The notes below the pieces were generated by a model. That model made no database searches and was not told the origin of the DNA. It saw only the letters and a program-made list of their open reading frames with translations. DNA of 64,000 bases, from positions 3,038,001 through 3,102,000 of the forward strand of contig OZ242297.1 in NCBI GenBank assembly GCA_965207755.1. Reading direction: 5' to 3'. The translations under genes and the position numbers were made by a program. The DNA is from Aldehydirespirator sp028819505. Lineage in GTDB: Bacteria; Actinomycetota; Acidimicrobiia; Acidimicrobiales; Aldehydirespiratoraceae. This document shows, piece by piece, positions 23,745 to 31,282 of this stretch. Positions within the stretch are counted from its first letter, which is position 1. Every line of letters begins with the position of its first letter.

Positions 23745-24544
23745 GGGTCCGCTCCTCGCAGGCCTGCCTCGCTTCCGAGGTAGATGGCATGCACCAGCGG
23801 GTCGACCCGTATCTCGTCGGGCGTGCCGCTGGCCACCGTCTCACCCTCGTTCATCACCATCACCCGCTGGGCGGCGCGCAGGGCGACGTCCATGTCGTGC
23901 TCGATCAGCAGCAGGGTGATGTCGGGGTCCAGGCTCAGCAGCAGCTGCACCAGGCGCTCCCTCTCCCCCCGCGACAGGCCCGAGGCCGGCTCGTCGAGCA
24001 TGACGAACTCCGGCCCGGTCACCAGGGCCATGCCGATCTCGAGTTGGCGCTGCTGGCCGTGCGACAGGTCGCCGGCGGTGACGCCGATGACATCGGCGAG
24101 CCAGACCGTCTCGGCCATGGCCCGGGCCCTCTCCCGGAACTCGGCGTCGACACCGGAACGCAGCAGCGCCAGGTGCCGGCCCGAGCGCCCGGTCTGGGCG
24201 AGGTAGAGGTTGTCCTCCACCGTCAATCCCCGGAACAGCCGGGTCTTCTGGTAGGTGCGGGCCACTCCCAGGCGGGGACGGAACCGCGCCGGCAGCTCGG
24301 TGCAGTCGATCCCCTTGATGGTCACCCGCCCCGACGTGGGCTTGACGTCGCCTGCGATCACGTTGAACAGGGTGGTCTTGCCGGCGCCGTTCGGTCCGAG
24401 CAGCGCCAGGCGGTCGCCCTTCCAGACCTGGAGGTCCACGCCTCCGAGGGCTTGCAGGCCACCGAACGCCACCACCACCGCCTCCAGGTTCAGGAGGGAA
24501 CCGCGCCTGTCGGCGGAGGCGGCGGTGGCAGCGTCGGTGTTCAT
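23741..24544 (-). CDS. livG: LIV-type ABC transporter ATPase LivG
   Basis: This 267-residue ATPase has Walker A LGPNGAGKTTLFN, the LivG-type ARTYQKTRLFRGLTVEDNL segment, signature LSHGQQRQLEIGMAL, Walker B VMLDEPASGLSRGE and the switch His in LLIEHDMDVAL. The C-terminal GTPDEIRVDPLVHAIYLG is characteristic of the subfamily. It is encoded between the binding protein (53 bp upstream) and livF (4-bp overlap). Confidence 0.94.
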   Translation of the reverse strand: MNTDAATAASADRRGSLLNLEAVVVAFGGLQALGGVDLQVWKGDRLALLGPNGAGKTTLFNVIAGDVKPTSGRVTIKGIDCTELPARFRPRLGVARTYQKTRLFRGLTVEDNLYLAQTGRSGRHLALLRSGVDAEFRERARAMAETVWLADVIGVTAGDLSHGQQRQLEIGMALVTGPEFVMLDEPASGLSRGERERLVQLLLSLDPDITLLLIEHDMDVALRAAQRVMVMNEGETVASGTPDEIRVDPLVHAIYLGSEAGLRGADP

Positions 24545-24597
24545 CGGTGACTCAGCTCAGGTGATTGAACCGCTCAGTCGGTTGGTGGACGGTTCGC

Positions 24598-26163
24598 TCA
24601 GCTCTGCGGAACGCCGTCGACCACTGGGATGGCGTTGCCAGCCCAGGGCAGATCGCGCGTCTCGCACACCGGGTTCTCACGGTCCGGTGGCGGCGTCTGC
24701 GGGCTGAACGTCCCACCGAAGCTCTGGTCCACGGCCGGGATCAGGGCAACGGTCTGCGACACCACCTCGTCGGCGTCGTTCAGCACGAGCTGCTGGACCG
24801 ACGTGTCGACGATGGCCTGACGGTTCTCGTCGAGGGTGATGGTGCCGTAGGGCCCGTCGATCTGGATGTTGGCCAGAGCATCGCGCAGGGCGGCGTGGTT
24901 GTCGGACAGATCGCCGCCGACCTGCTCGAGGGCCATGATGAAGGCCAGAGCCGAGCTGTAGAAGCCGTAGAAGAACCCGAATCCGGCGGCAGCCGCGGGC
25001 GAACCGGGCTCCATGCCGGACATGGGGCTCACCAGCGAGTCCCACGCGGCTTCGGCCGACGCCAGGTACTCCTGGATCGCCGGGGTGGAGACGTCGCCGG
25101 GCAGGGTGGCGAAGCCGCCCACGTAGGCCCCCGCGATGTCGGTTCCCAGAGCCGCGGCCAGCGCGGGGCTGAAGAACAGGTTGCCCGCGTGCTGGTCGCC
25201 GGTCAGGTCGCCCTTGGCCGCGAGGAAGGCCTCCAGCGAGGCGTTGGTGCCCGAGCCGCCGACGGCCCAGAAGTAGCCGTCCACCTCGTCCGGGTCGGGA
25301 AGCTGCTGGACGAACGACGAGTAGTCGGTGGTGCCCAGGGGCGGGAACACCCTCGATATCACCTCTCCGCCGACCGCGCAGAACTCGGCGATGAAGCCCG
25401 CCGTGGAGGTCCAGCCGAAGCTGTAGTCATCGGCGATCACGGCCGCTGTGTCCCATCCGGCCTCGTTGTGGAGGATGTCTCCGAGACCAGCGTTCCACTG
25501 GGCGCCGTCGCCGTTGAACCGGAAGAAGTTCGGGGCCTGGACGACCATGGTGGTCTCCTGGGCACCGGCGATCCCGTTGAGGAAGGTCACGTCGGGATGG
25601 TCCTTCGCGTAGTTGGCGATCGCGATGCTCTCGTCACCCGAGAGCGGGCCGATCACCACGTTGGCGCCGTCCTGCTCGACGATCTTGCGAACTTCCTGGA
25701 TGATGCGGTCGGGGGTGTCGTCACCGCAGCCGATGCCGACGACCTCGATGGGCACGCCGGCCACCACAGCGCCGCTGAATCCCTCCAGCGCGCTGGTGGG
25801 CGAGTTCGATGTCCCGCCCGCGAAGGTGATGAACGGCAGCGACGCACCGGCCACGACGTCCTCGTGGAACGCGCCGAAGGCGCCCTCGCACTCGCCGAGG
25901 ATGCCGAGGTGCACGAGCGCGTGGTCGTCCATCTCCTCCATCTCCTCCATCTCCTCCATCTCTTCCATCTCTTCCATCTCCTCAGGCTCTGCCTCGGGTT
26001 CGGCCTCAGGCTCGGCCGGGGCCTCGGGCTCCGCCGGGGCGGCCGTTGTCGCCGGCGCAGCCTCGCCGTCGTCGTCGTCGCCGCAGGAGGCGGCGAGCAA
26101 CGCGAACACGGCAACGATGCCGACAAGGCTCAGGAGCCTTCGGAAGGTTGGCTTGTATCTCAT
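24598..26163 (-). CDS. LIV-type substrate-binding lipoprotein with an EEM-repeat linker
   Basis: This 521-residue periplasmic-type binding protein has signal peptide and lipobox LLAASCGDDDD (Cys at about 27). An Ala/Pro/Glu linker leads into a run of EEM triplets (about 61-78). The type I binding fold starts near HLGILGECEG and includes NVVIGPLSGDESIAIANYA and AAVIADDYSFGWTSTAGF. At about 520 residues it is longer than the usual ~400. The EEM run is encoded by a 9-bp repeat near 25928-25984 and gives a highly acidic tether. It sits between livM and livG. Regular Cys residues (LGECEG, GIGCGDD, EFCAVGG) may form disulfides. Confidence 0.92.
   Translation of the reverse strand: MRYKPTFRRLLSLVGIVAVFALLAASCGDDDDGEAAPATTAAPAEPEAPAEPEAEPEAEPEEMEEMEEMEEMEEMEEMDDHALVHLGILGECEGAFGAFHEDVVAGASLPFITFAGGTSNSPTSALEGFSGAVVAGVPIEVVGIGCGDDTPDRIIQEVRKIVEQDGANVVIGPLSGDESIAIANYAKDHPDVTFLNGIAGAQETTMVVQAPNFFRFNGDGAQWNAGLGDILHNEAGWDTAAVIADDYSFGWTSTAGFIAEFCAVGGEVISRVFPPLGTTDYSSFVQQLPDPDEVDGYFWAVGGSGTNASLEAFLAAKGDLTGDQHAGNLFFSPALAAALGTDIAGAYVGGFATLPGDVSTPAIQEYLASAEAAWDSLVSPMSGMEPGSPAAAAGFGFFYGFYSSALAFIMALEQVGGDLSDNHAALRDALANIQIDGPYGTITLDENRQAIVDTSVQQLVLNDADEVVSQTVALIPAVDQSFGGTFSPQTPPPDRENPVCETRDLPWAGNAIPVVDGVPQS
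25928..25984. repeat. 9-bp coding microsatellite (EEM repeat) in the binding-protein gene
   Basis: CTCCTCCAT or CTCTTCCAT units repeat about six times in frame, giving Glu-Glu-Met triplets on the minus strand. Copy number can change without a frameshift, so the tether length may vary between strains. Confidence 0.85.
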
Positions 26164-26192
26164 GGAGTGGTCCTTTCTCTCATGGGCTGAAT

Positions 26193-26243
26193 CCCCTCCA
26201 TTAGGGGGCGGACATGCGTCCGCTTCGGACCGCGTGTGCGGTC
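26193..26243 (-). promoter_or_regulatory. Three hairpins and a possible leader peptide between livM and the binding-protein gene
   Basis: Stems are CCCCT/AGGGG (26193-26197, 26203-26207), GCGGAC/GTCCGC (26208-26213, 26218-26223) and GACCGC/GCGGTC (26228-26233, 26238-26243). A 21-codon frame (26201-26266) begins with an ATG overlapping the livM stop as ATGA and reads across these stems. The structures could shield mRNA ends or set the ratio of binding protein to permease. This is positional inference. Confidence 0.45.
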
Positions 26244-26262
26244 GCGAACTTGGTGAATAAGT

Positions 26263-27363
26263 TCATGGCTTCGAACCGGCCGCGGCTTCGGCCGGGCCGG
26301 CTCCGGATCCCCGCGACAGCTGGACCAGACGGCGCAGGCCCAGCCGGATGCGATCGATGATCCCGGCCAGGCCGTCGGGCGAGAGGATCATGATGAGCAG
26401 CACGAGCACGCCGACGATGGTGTTGAAGCGGGCCTCGGTGATGCCGATGTGGTCGACGAGGGGGAGGTTGCGCAGGTAGTTGTTGGCCGCCACGAACACG
26501 AAGGCGCCCAGCCAGGCGCCCTCGAGGCTGAGGGTGCCGCCGATGACGGCCACGATCAGCAGGTCGAGGGTGGGGCCGATCGATATCGACGTGGGGTCGA
26601 TCTGGCCGTTCCACCAGACGTTGAACACGCCGGCCAGACCGGCGGTGAAGCCGGCCAGGGTGAACGCCAGGGTGCGGTGCAGCGACACGTTGAAGCCCAG
26701 CGAGGCCATGCGCACCGGATCGTCGCGGATGCCCTGAAGCGCCAGCCCGAACGGGGTGACGGCCAGCACCCGGAAGGCGACATAGACCAGCACCGAGAGC
26801 ACCACCAGGGCGAGGTACATGCGCTGGGGGTGGTCCTCGAACAGGCCGGGCGGGTCGATGCCGGTGATCCCGCCGAAGCCCGACAGCGGGGTGATCGACC
26901 CGAACACGTAGTAGCCGATCACCGCGTAGGTGAGGGTGATCATCAGGAAGTAGATGCCGGTGGTGCGAGACGCCAGCGCGCCCAGCACGAAGGCGACCGC
27001 GGTGGTGACCGCCAGGGCGAACAGCACCGCCACCCACGGGTTCCAGCCGAGCTTGAGACCCTTCGACCAGGCGTCCTGGGCGACGACGGCGTTGCCGACC
27101 ATGAAGCCGGCCACCCCCGCCAGCAGGTACTGGGCCAGCGAGACCATGCCTCCGTAGGCCGCCAGGAACACGATGGTGGCTGCCGCGATCCCGAGGATCA
27201 TGGTCCGGGTCATCACGAACTCGACGAAGAAGTTCGAGCCGAACAGGGGCAGCAGCAAGGCCAGCGCGGTGGCCGCGGCCACCACCAGGTTGCGGGCCGA
27301 CAGCAGCCGCCGGACGGTCAGGCGCGATTGGGCCCGCCCGGGCGCGGCGCCTGTCGGGCTCAT
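26263..27363 (-). CDS. livM: LIV-type ABC transporter permease LivM
   Basis: This 366-residue multi-helix membrane protein has about 8-10 hydrophobic segments. Family motifs include LAAYGGMVSLAQYLLAGVAG, GIYFLMITLTYAVI, GGITGI, GLALQGIRDDPVRMASLGFN (the cytoplasmic EAA-like loop) and AVIGGTLSLEGAWLGAFVF. I chose ATG at 27361-27363, which overlaps the livH stop; the frame stays open upstream but antisense to livH. The stop overlaps a 21-codon frame, and the binding-protein gene follows after a hairpin-rich gap. Confidence 0.94.
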   Translation of the reverse strand: MSPTGAAPGRAQSRLTVRRLLSARNLVVAAATALALLLPLFGSNFFVEFVMTRTMILGIAAATIVFLAAYGGMVSLAQYLLAGVAGFMVGNAVVAQDAWSKGLKLGWNPWVAVLFALAVTTAVAFVLGALASRTTGIYFLMITLTYAVIGYYVFGSITPLSGFGGITGIDPPGLFEDHPQRMYLALVVLSVLVYVAFRVLAVTPFGLALQGIRDDPVRMASLGFNVSLHRTLAFTLAGFTAGLAGVFNVWWNGQIDPTSISIGPTLDLLIVAVIGGTLSLEGAWLGAFVFVAANNYLRNLPLVDHIGITEARFNTIVGVLVLLIMILSPDGLAGIIDRIRLGLRRLVQLSRGSGAGPAEAAAGSKP

Positions 27364-28436
27364 TCGACCCGTCCGTAGAGGCCGGCGGGCCGCACCGCCA
27401 GCACCACCGCCAGCAGGGCGAACGTGAATATGACCGAGTAGTAGGTGTACCCGGCGGGCAGGTACGCGGGCGAGAGGGCCACCACCATGCCGTACAGCAG
27501 CGACCCGGCCACCGCCCCCTTCACCGACCCGAGCCCGCCGATGATCACCACCACCAGCGAATTGAGCAGCCAGGCACCGTCGACTCCCGGCGCCACCGAG
27601 CCGGCGAACGAGCCGCCCAGCACGCCGCCGACCCCCGCCAGGAAAGACCCGACCACGAACGTGATCGCGAACACCAGCGTGATGTTGATGCCCAGCGCCC
27701 GGACCATCTCCTGATCGTCCACGCCGGCCCGGATGACCATGCCCATGCGGGTGCGGTTGAGCCAGAGCCAGAGCAGCGCGCCCACCAGCAGCGCCACCCC
27801 CAGCATGAACAGCCGGCTGGTGGCGTAGCGCTCGCCCACGATCTCGAAGAAGTGGGTGACGGCGCCGGGCCACTTCAGCGGCTGGGCCACGCCGCCGAAA
27901 TGGGCCAGCAGCTGGTCGGCTGCGATCACCGAGATGGCCAGCGTGATGAGGGCCTGGCGCAGGTCCTGGCCCTGGTTCCAGCGCAGCAGCAGCTGCTGCA
28001 TGAGCAGGCCGAGGAGGGCGACGACGGCTCCGGCCGCGAGCAGCGGCAGGATCCAGGCCAGCAGACTCACATCGCGGGCGTCGATGTTGGCGTCCTTGCC
28101 GACCATGTTGGTCTGGATCTCGTGCGCGACATAGGCCGCGCCGAGGAACAGCGACCCGTGGGCCATGTTGACCGTGCGCATCAGGCCGAAGATCAGGGTG
28201 AACCCCGACGCCACCACGAACAGCAGCCCCGCGAAGGTGACGCCGTCCAGCAGCGTGACCACGAACTCGCCGGGCTCCCGGATGGCCGGGCCGGCCGATG
28301 TGTTACGGGCCAGGACGAGGACCCACAGGGCCGCCGCGGCCAACGGCACCCACGCCGCGGCACGCGACACCCATCGCGGCAGCACGAATGGCCGCCTGAG
28401 CTGAAGTTCCCGCTCGTCGACAACGTGCGCGGTCAA
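27360..28436 (-). CDS. livH: LIV-type ABC transporter permease LivH
   Basis: This 358-residue membrane protein is the first gene of the transporter/two-component operon. Family motifs are SGFTLIFGLMRTVNMAHGSLF, RMGMVIRAGVDDQEMVRALG (ATPase-contacting loop), GVGGVLGGSF and VVVIIGGLGSVKGAVAGSLL. The annotated start is TTG at 28434-28436; no ATG or GTG fits better ahead of the first helix (about 30). It overlaps livM by 4 bp. The upstream region to 28707 is shared with the divergent SDR gene and holds a family 1 hairpin element. Confidence 0.93.
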   Translation of the reverse strand: MTAHVVDERELQLRRPFVLPRWVSRAAAWVPLAAAALWVLVLARNTSAGPAIREPGEFVVTLLDGVTFAGLLFVVASGFTLIFGLMRTVNMAHGSLFLGAAYVAHEIQTNMVGKDANIDARDVSLLAWILPLLAAGAVVALLGLLMQQLLLRWNQGQDLRQALITLAISVIAADQLLAHFGGVAQPLKWPGAVTHFFEIVGERYATSRLFMLGVALLVGALLWLWLNRTRMGMVIRAGVDDQEMVRALGINITLVFAITFVVGSFLAGVGGVLGGSFAGSVAPGVDGAWLLNSLVVVIIGGLGSVKGAVAGSLLYGMVVALSPAYLPAGYTYYSVIFTFALLAVVLAVRPAGLYGRVE

Positions 28437-28572
28437 CTAGCCCTCCAACTGCTAGCCCGCGCCGAAGGTAGTTTGGGAGGCCCGGCCGCGCCCAGCGGCC
28501 CGAGAGCCATTGTCACCCCTACGTGCGGGCCAGTCCTATAGAACTACGCCGGCCGGGCCGCCCTCCGCTGGC

Positions 28573-28620
28573 GAATTGGCAGCAGACAGCCCCCTATAGG
28601 GAACCCTCCGCTGCCAATTC
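28573..28620. repeat. Dispersed hairpin element, family 1, copy 2
   Basis: Arms GAATTGGCAGC (28573-28583) and GCTGCCAATTC (28610-28620) pair perfectly over 11 bp. The interior contains its own palindrome CCCTATAGGG. It lies between livH and the divergent SDR gene. Nothing else is recognised in 28437-28707. Confidence 0.82.
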
Positions 28621-28707
28621 CCGTTGGGACCCATCCCAGCTCCTTCGTCACAGGACGGGGCGCCCCGAGTGCCAACAGTCCGCTGTCCGTGCCTACCATG
28701 TCGGCTC

Positions 28708-29421
28708 ATGACTTCTTCTGGACGTAGGGCCCTGGTCACCGGAGCCGGGTCGGGCATCGGCGCGGCGTGCGTCGACCGGCTGCTGGCCCAGGGATGCCGG
28801 GTGACTGCGGTGGACCTGCACGCCGGTGACATGGCCACCCGGGCCGGTGAACTGGACGCCGTCTGCGAGGTCGACGTCACCGACGCCGCCGCAGTCCGGG
28901 CCATCGACGGCATCGACCGGATGGACATCGTGGTGCAGTCCGCCGGTGTCGTCGGGCCCAACGTGCCGTTGCTGGAGACCCCCCTGGACGGCTGGGAGCG
29001 CACCTTCGATGTGAACGTCACCGGGATCTTCAACGTGATGCAGGCCACGCTGGGAGGCATGGTGGAGCGGGGCTGGGGCCGGGTCGTCAACATCGCCAGC
29101 ATCGCGGGCAAGGAGGGCAACCCGAACCTGAGCGCCTACTCGGCCAGCAAGGGAGCGGTCATCGCCCTCACCAAGTCGGTGGCCAAGGAGCTGGCCACCA
29201 CAGGCGTGCTGGTCAACTCGATCGCGCCCGCGGTGATCGCCACCCCCATGAACCTCGAGACCGCCCCCGAGGTCCTGGAGTACATGCTGTCGAAGATCCC
29301 GATGGGACGGCTCGGCGAGACCTCCGAGGTGGCCGCGCTGGTGGGCTGGCTGTGCTCGGAGGACTGCTCGTTCAGCACCGGCGCCTGTTACGACATCTCC
29401 GGAGGGAGGGCGACTTACTGA
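28708..29421 (+). CDS. Short-chain dehydrogenase/reductase
   Basis: This 237-residue classical SDR has the dinucleotide motif VTGAGSGIGAACVDRL (Gly-x3-Gly-x-Gly), VDLHAG (Asp-38-type NAD preference), QSAGVVG in the position of NNAG, and the catalytic Ser in NIASIAGKEG with YSASKGA (Tyr-x3-Lys). The C-terminus ends GACYDISGGRATY. It oxidises or reduces an alcohol of unknown identity with NAD(H). I chose ATG at 28708; reading upstream crosses the hairpin element. Its TGA overlaps the epimerase ATG (TGATG), so the two genes form an operon. Confidence 0.93.
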   Translation: MTSSGRRALVTGAGSGIGAACVDRLLAQGCRVTAVDLHAGDMATRAGELDAVCEVDVTDAAAVRAIDGIDRMDIVVQSAGVVGPNVPLLETPLDGWERTFDVNVTGIFNVMQATLGGMVERGWGRVVNIASIAGKEGNPNLSAYSASKGAVIALTKSVAKELATTGVLVNSIAPAVIATPMNLETAPEVLEYMLSKIPMGRLGETSEVAALVGWLCSEDCSFSTGACYDISGGRATY

Positions 29422-30353
29422 TGGCCGAGCACTTCCTTGTGACCGGGGCCGACGGATGCATCGGCGCCTGGACGGTGCGCCTGCTGCTCAACGAGGGCGC
29501 CGAGGTGACCACCTTCGACATCGGTGCCAACGACAGCCGGCACCGGCTCGTCGCCGAGGGCGCCCCGCTCCGCTTCCGTCGAGTGATCGGTGACATCACC
29601 GACCGGGCCGCGGTGGTGGACGCCATGGCCGGCGTCGACCGGGTCATCCACCTCGCCGCGCTTCAGGTGCCGTTCTGCAAGGCCGATCCCAGCGGCGGCG
29701 CGGCGGTCAACGTCCAGGGCACGGTAAACATGTTCGAGGCCGCGGTGGAGCACGGCATCTCGCCGGTGGCCTACGCCTCGAGCGCGGCCATCTTCGGGCC
29801 CGTCGACCTCTACCCCGAGCCGGTGCTCGGGCCGGACGCCCTCCCCAAGCCGGCCACGCTGTACGGCGCCTACAAGGTGGCCAACGAGCAGACGGCCGCG
29901 GTGTACGCAGCCGACCACGGGCTGGCCACGGTGGGGCTGCGGCCTTTCACCGTGTACGGCGCCGGCCGCGATCAGGGGGTCACCTCGCAGCCCACAGCCG
30001 CCATCTACAGCGCCGTGCGGGGCCAGCCGTACCGAGTCGGGTACGGCGGAGTGACCGACTTCCACTACGCGCCCGACGTGGCCCGGGCGTTCATCGCCGC
30101 CGCCCGGGTGGACCTCGACTCTCCTGCGGCACCGGCCGTGAATCTCCGAGGCCACGTGACGTCGGTGGACGACTTCGTGAACCGGGTCCGCCGCATCACC
30201 GGCTTCGACGACCTCGGCGTCGGCACCGAGCCGCTGCCCTTCGCCCACGCTCTGTCGCCGGCGGGCCTGACCGAACTCCTGGGCGACATCGAGCCCACCC
30301 CGCTGGACGACGCCATCGCTGAGACGGCCCGCATCCTGTCCGCCGGCCTCTAG
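29421..30353 (+). CDS. NAD-dependent epimerase/dehydratase (extended SDR)
   Basis: This 310-residue protein has the extended-SDR nucleotide loop VTGADGCIGAWTVRLL, an acidic residue at TTFDIGAND for NAD, HLAALQVPF, YASSAAIFGP and the catalytic YGAYKVANE (Tyr-x3-Lys). The C-terminal part (RPFTVYGAGRDQG, TDFHYAPDVARAF) matches sugar-nucleotide or sterol-type extended SDRs. It is translationally coupled to the preceding SDR, suggesting consecutive redox steps on one substrate. Confidence 0.92.
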   Translation: MAEHFLVTGADGCIGAWTVRLLLNEGAEVTTFDIGANDSRHRLVAEGAPLRFRRVIGDITDRAAVVDAMAGVDRVIHLAALQVPFCKADPSGGAAVNVQGTVNMFEAAVEHGISPVAYASSAAIFGPVDLYPEPVLGPDALPKPATLYGAYKVANEQTAAVYAADHGLATVGLRPFTVYGAGRDQGVTSQPTAAIYSAVRGQPYRVGYGGVTDFHYAPDVARAFIAAARVDLDSPAAPAVNLRGHVTSVDDFVNRVRRITGFDDLGVGTEPLPFAHALSPAGLTELLGDIEPTPLDDAIAETARILSAGL

Positions 30354-30444
30354 CCGGCCCGATCCGCAACGGATCGTTGGCACGTCGATCGAGGCGATGC
30401 TTCACTAGCGGCAATCTCCGCCGACACGCGAATGGAGGAACGGC

Positions 30445-30852
30445 ATGGGCCGCGCCATTGTCAAACCGGGACTCGACCTCGGGATCGTCACCAACAACGG
30501 CGACGCGATGCTCGAGTTCTACCGGGACGTCGTGGGACTCGAGTTCGAGGCCACGATGAAGTTGGAGGCGGTCGGGATCTCCCGGATGGACCGGCTGCGC
30601 TGCAACGACAGCGTCCTGAAACTCGTCACGACAATGGGCGAGGTGCCGGCCGGGGTGGGCGGCGGCCTGGAGGGCAGCACCGGCATGCGCTACTTCACCA
30701 TCACGGTGGACGACATTGCGGCTGCGGTGGCCGACTGCGAGGCGGCCGGCAGGCCAATTGTGTGGCCTCTGCTGGAGGTCCGTCCCGGCGTGACGATCGC
30801 CATGGTGGAGGATCCCGACGGCAACTGGGTGGAGTTCATCCAGGTGGCCTGA
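30445..30852 (+). CDS. Glyoxalase/VOC-superfamily protein
   Basis: This 135-residue protein consists of one VOC module pair: LGIVTNNGDAMLEFYRDVVG at the N-terminus and MRYFTITVDDIAAAVADCEA and VEDPDGNWVEFIQ at the C-terminus. The final Glu of NWVEF and residues on the other strands would bind metal. VOC proteins include lyases, dioxygenases and epimerases, so the reaction is open. The ATG has GGAGG upstream. It follows the epimerase by 91 bp on the same strand and may belong to that operon. Confidence 0.88.
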   Translation: MGRAIVKPGLDLGIVTNNGDAMLEFYRDVVGLEFEATMKLEAVGISRMDRLRCNDSVLKLVTTMGEVPAGVGGGLEGSTGMRYFTITVDDIAAAVADCEAAGRPIVWPLLEVRPGVTIAMVEDPDGNWVEFIQVA

Positions 30853-31282
30853 TCCGGGGGCGCGAGACTGTATTCCGGTTGCCCGGCCCGCGCAGATACG
30901 CTGCGCGTTGTGACCGCCAGGAGGCGGCACGCCTGGAACTTCACACCCGATCTGCCGTTGCGGTCGGCCCCGTTCCTGCACTAGCCGCTGCGCCCCGACA
31001 GGACAAGCCGTGACGCCGGGCGGAGGAGCGGCCGGCACGGTTGATGGTCAGGGCCGGCGGACTCAGTGCCGTGACGCCGGGCGGAGGAGCGGCTGGCGGG
31101 GCTGGTGTGAGCCGGGGACTGCAGGCCCGCTCCGCCGGCCCGGGGGCGCCACGAGTACAGCAGGCAAGTTCAACCCGACCGGCCGGGAATTCTGGCATGC
31201 CCCTTCGCTTCCCGGAGTGACTGCCGATCGAGTCTGCTAGCTTCCGCCTCCGTCGAACTCGAGACCCGAGGAGGCCACCCCA
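30853..31282. other. Intergenic region with a 25-bp direct repeat
   Basis: No gene is seen. CCGTGACGCCGGGCGGAGGAGCGGC in sense occurs at 31008-31032 and 31069-31093 (61-bp period; the core is GTGACGCCGGGCGGAGGAG). The nucleotidase promoter should lie in its right part. Confidence 0.6.
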
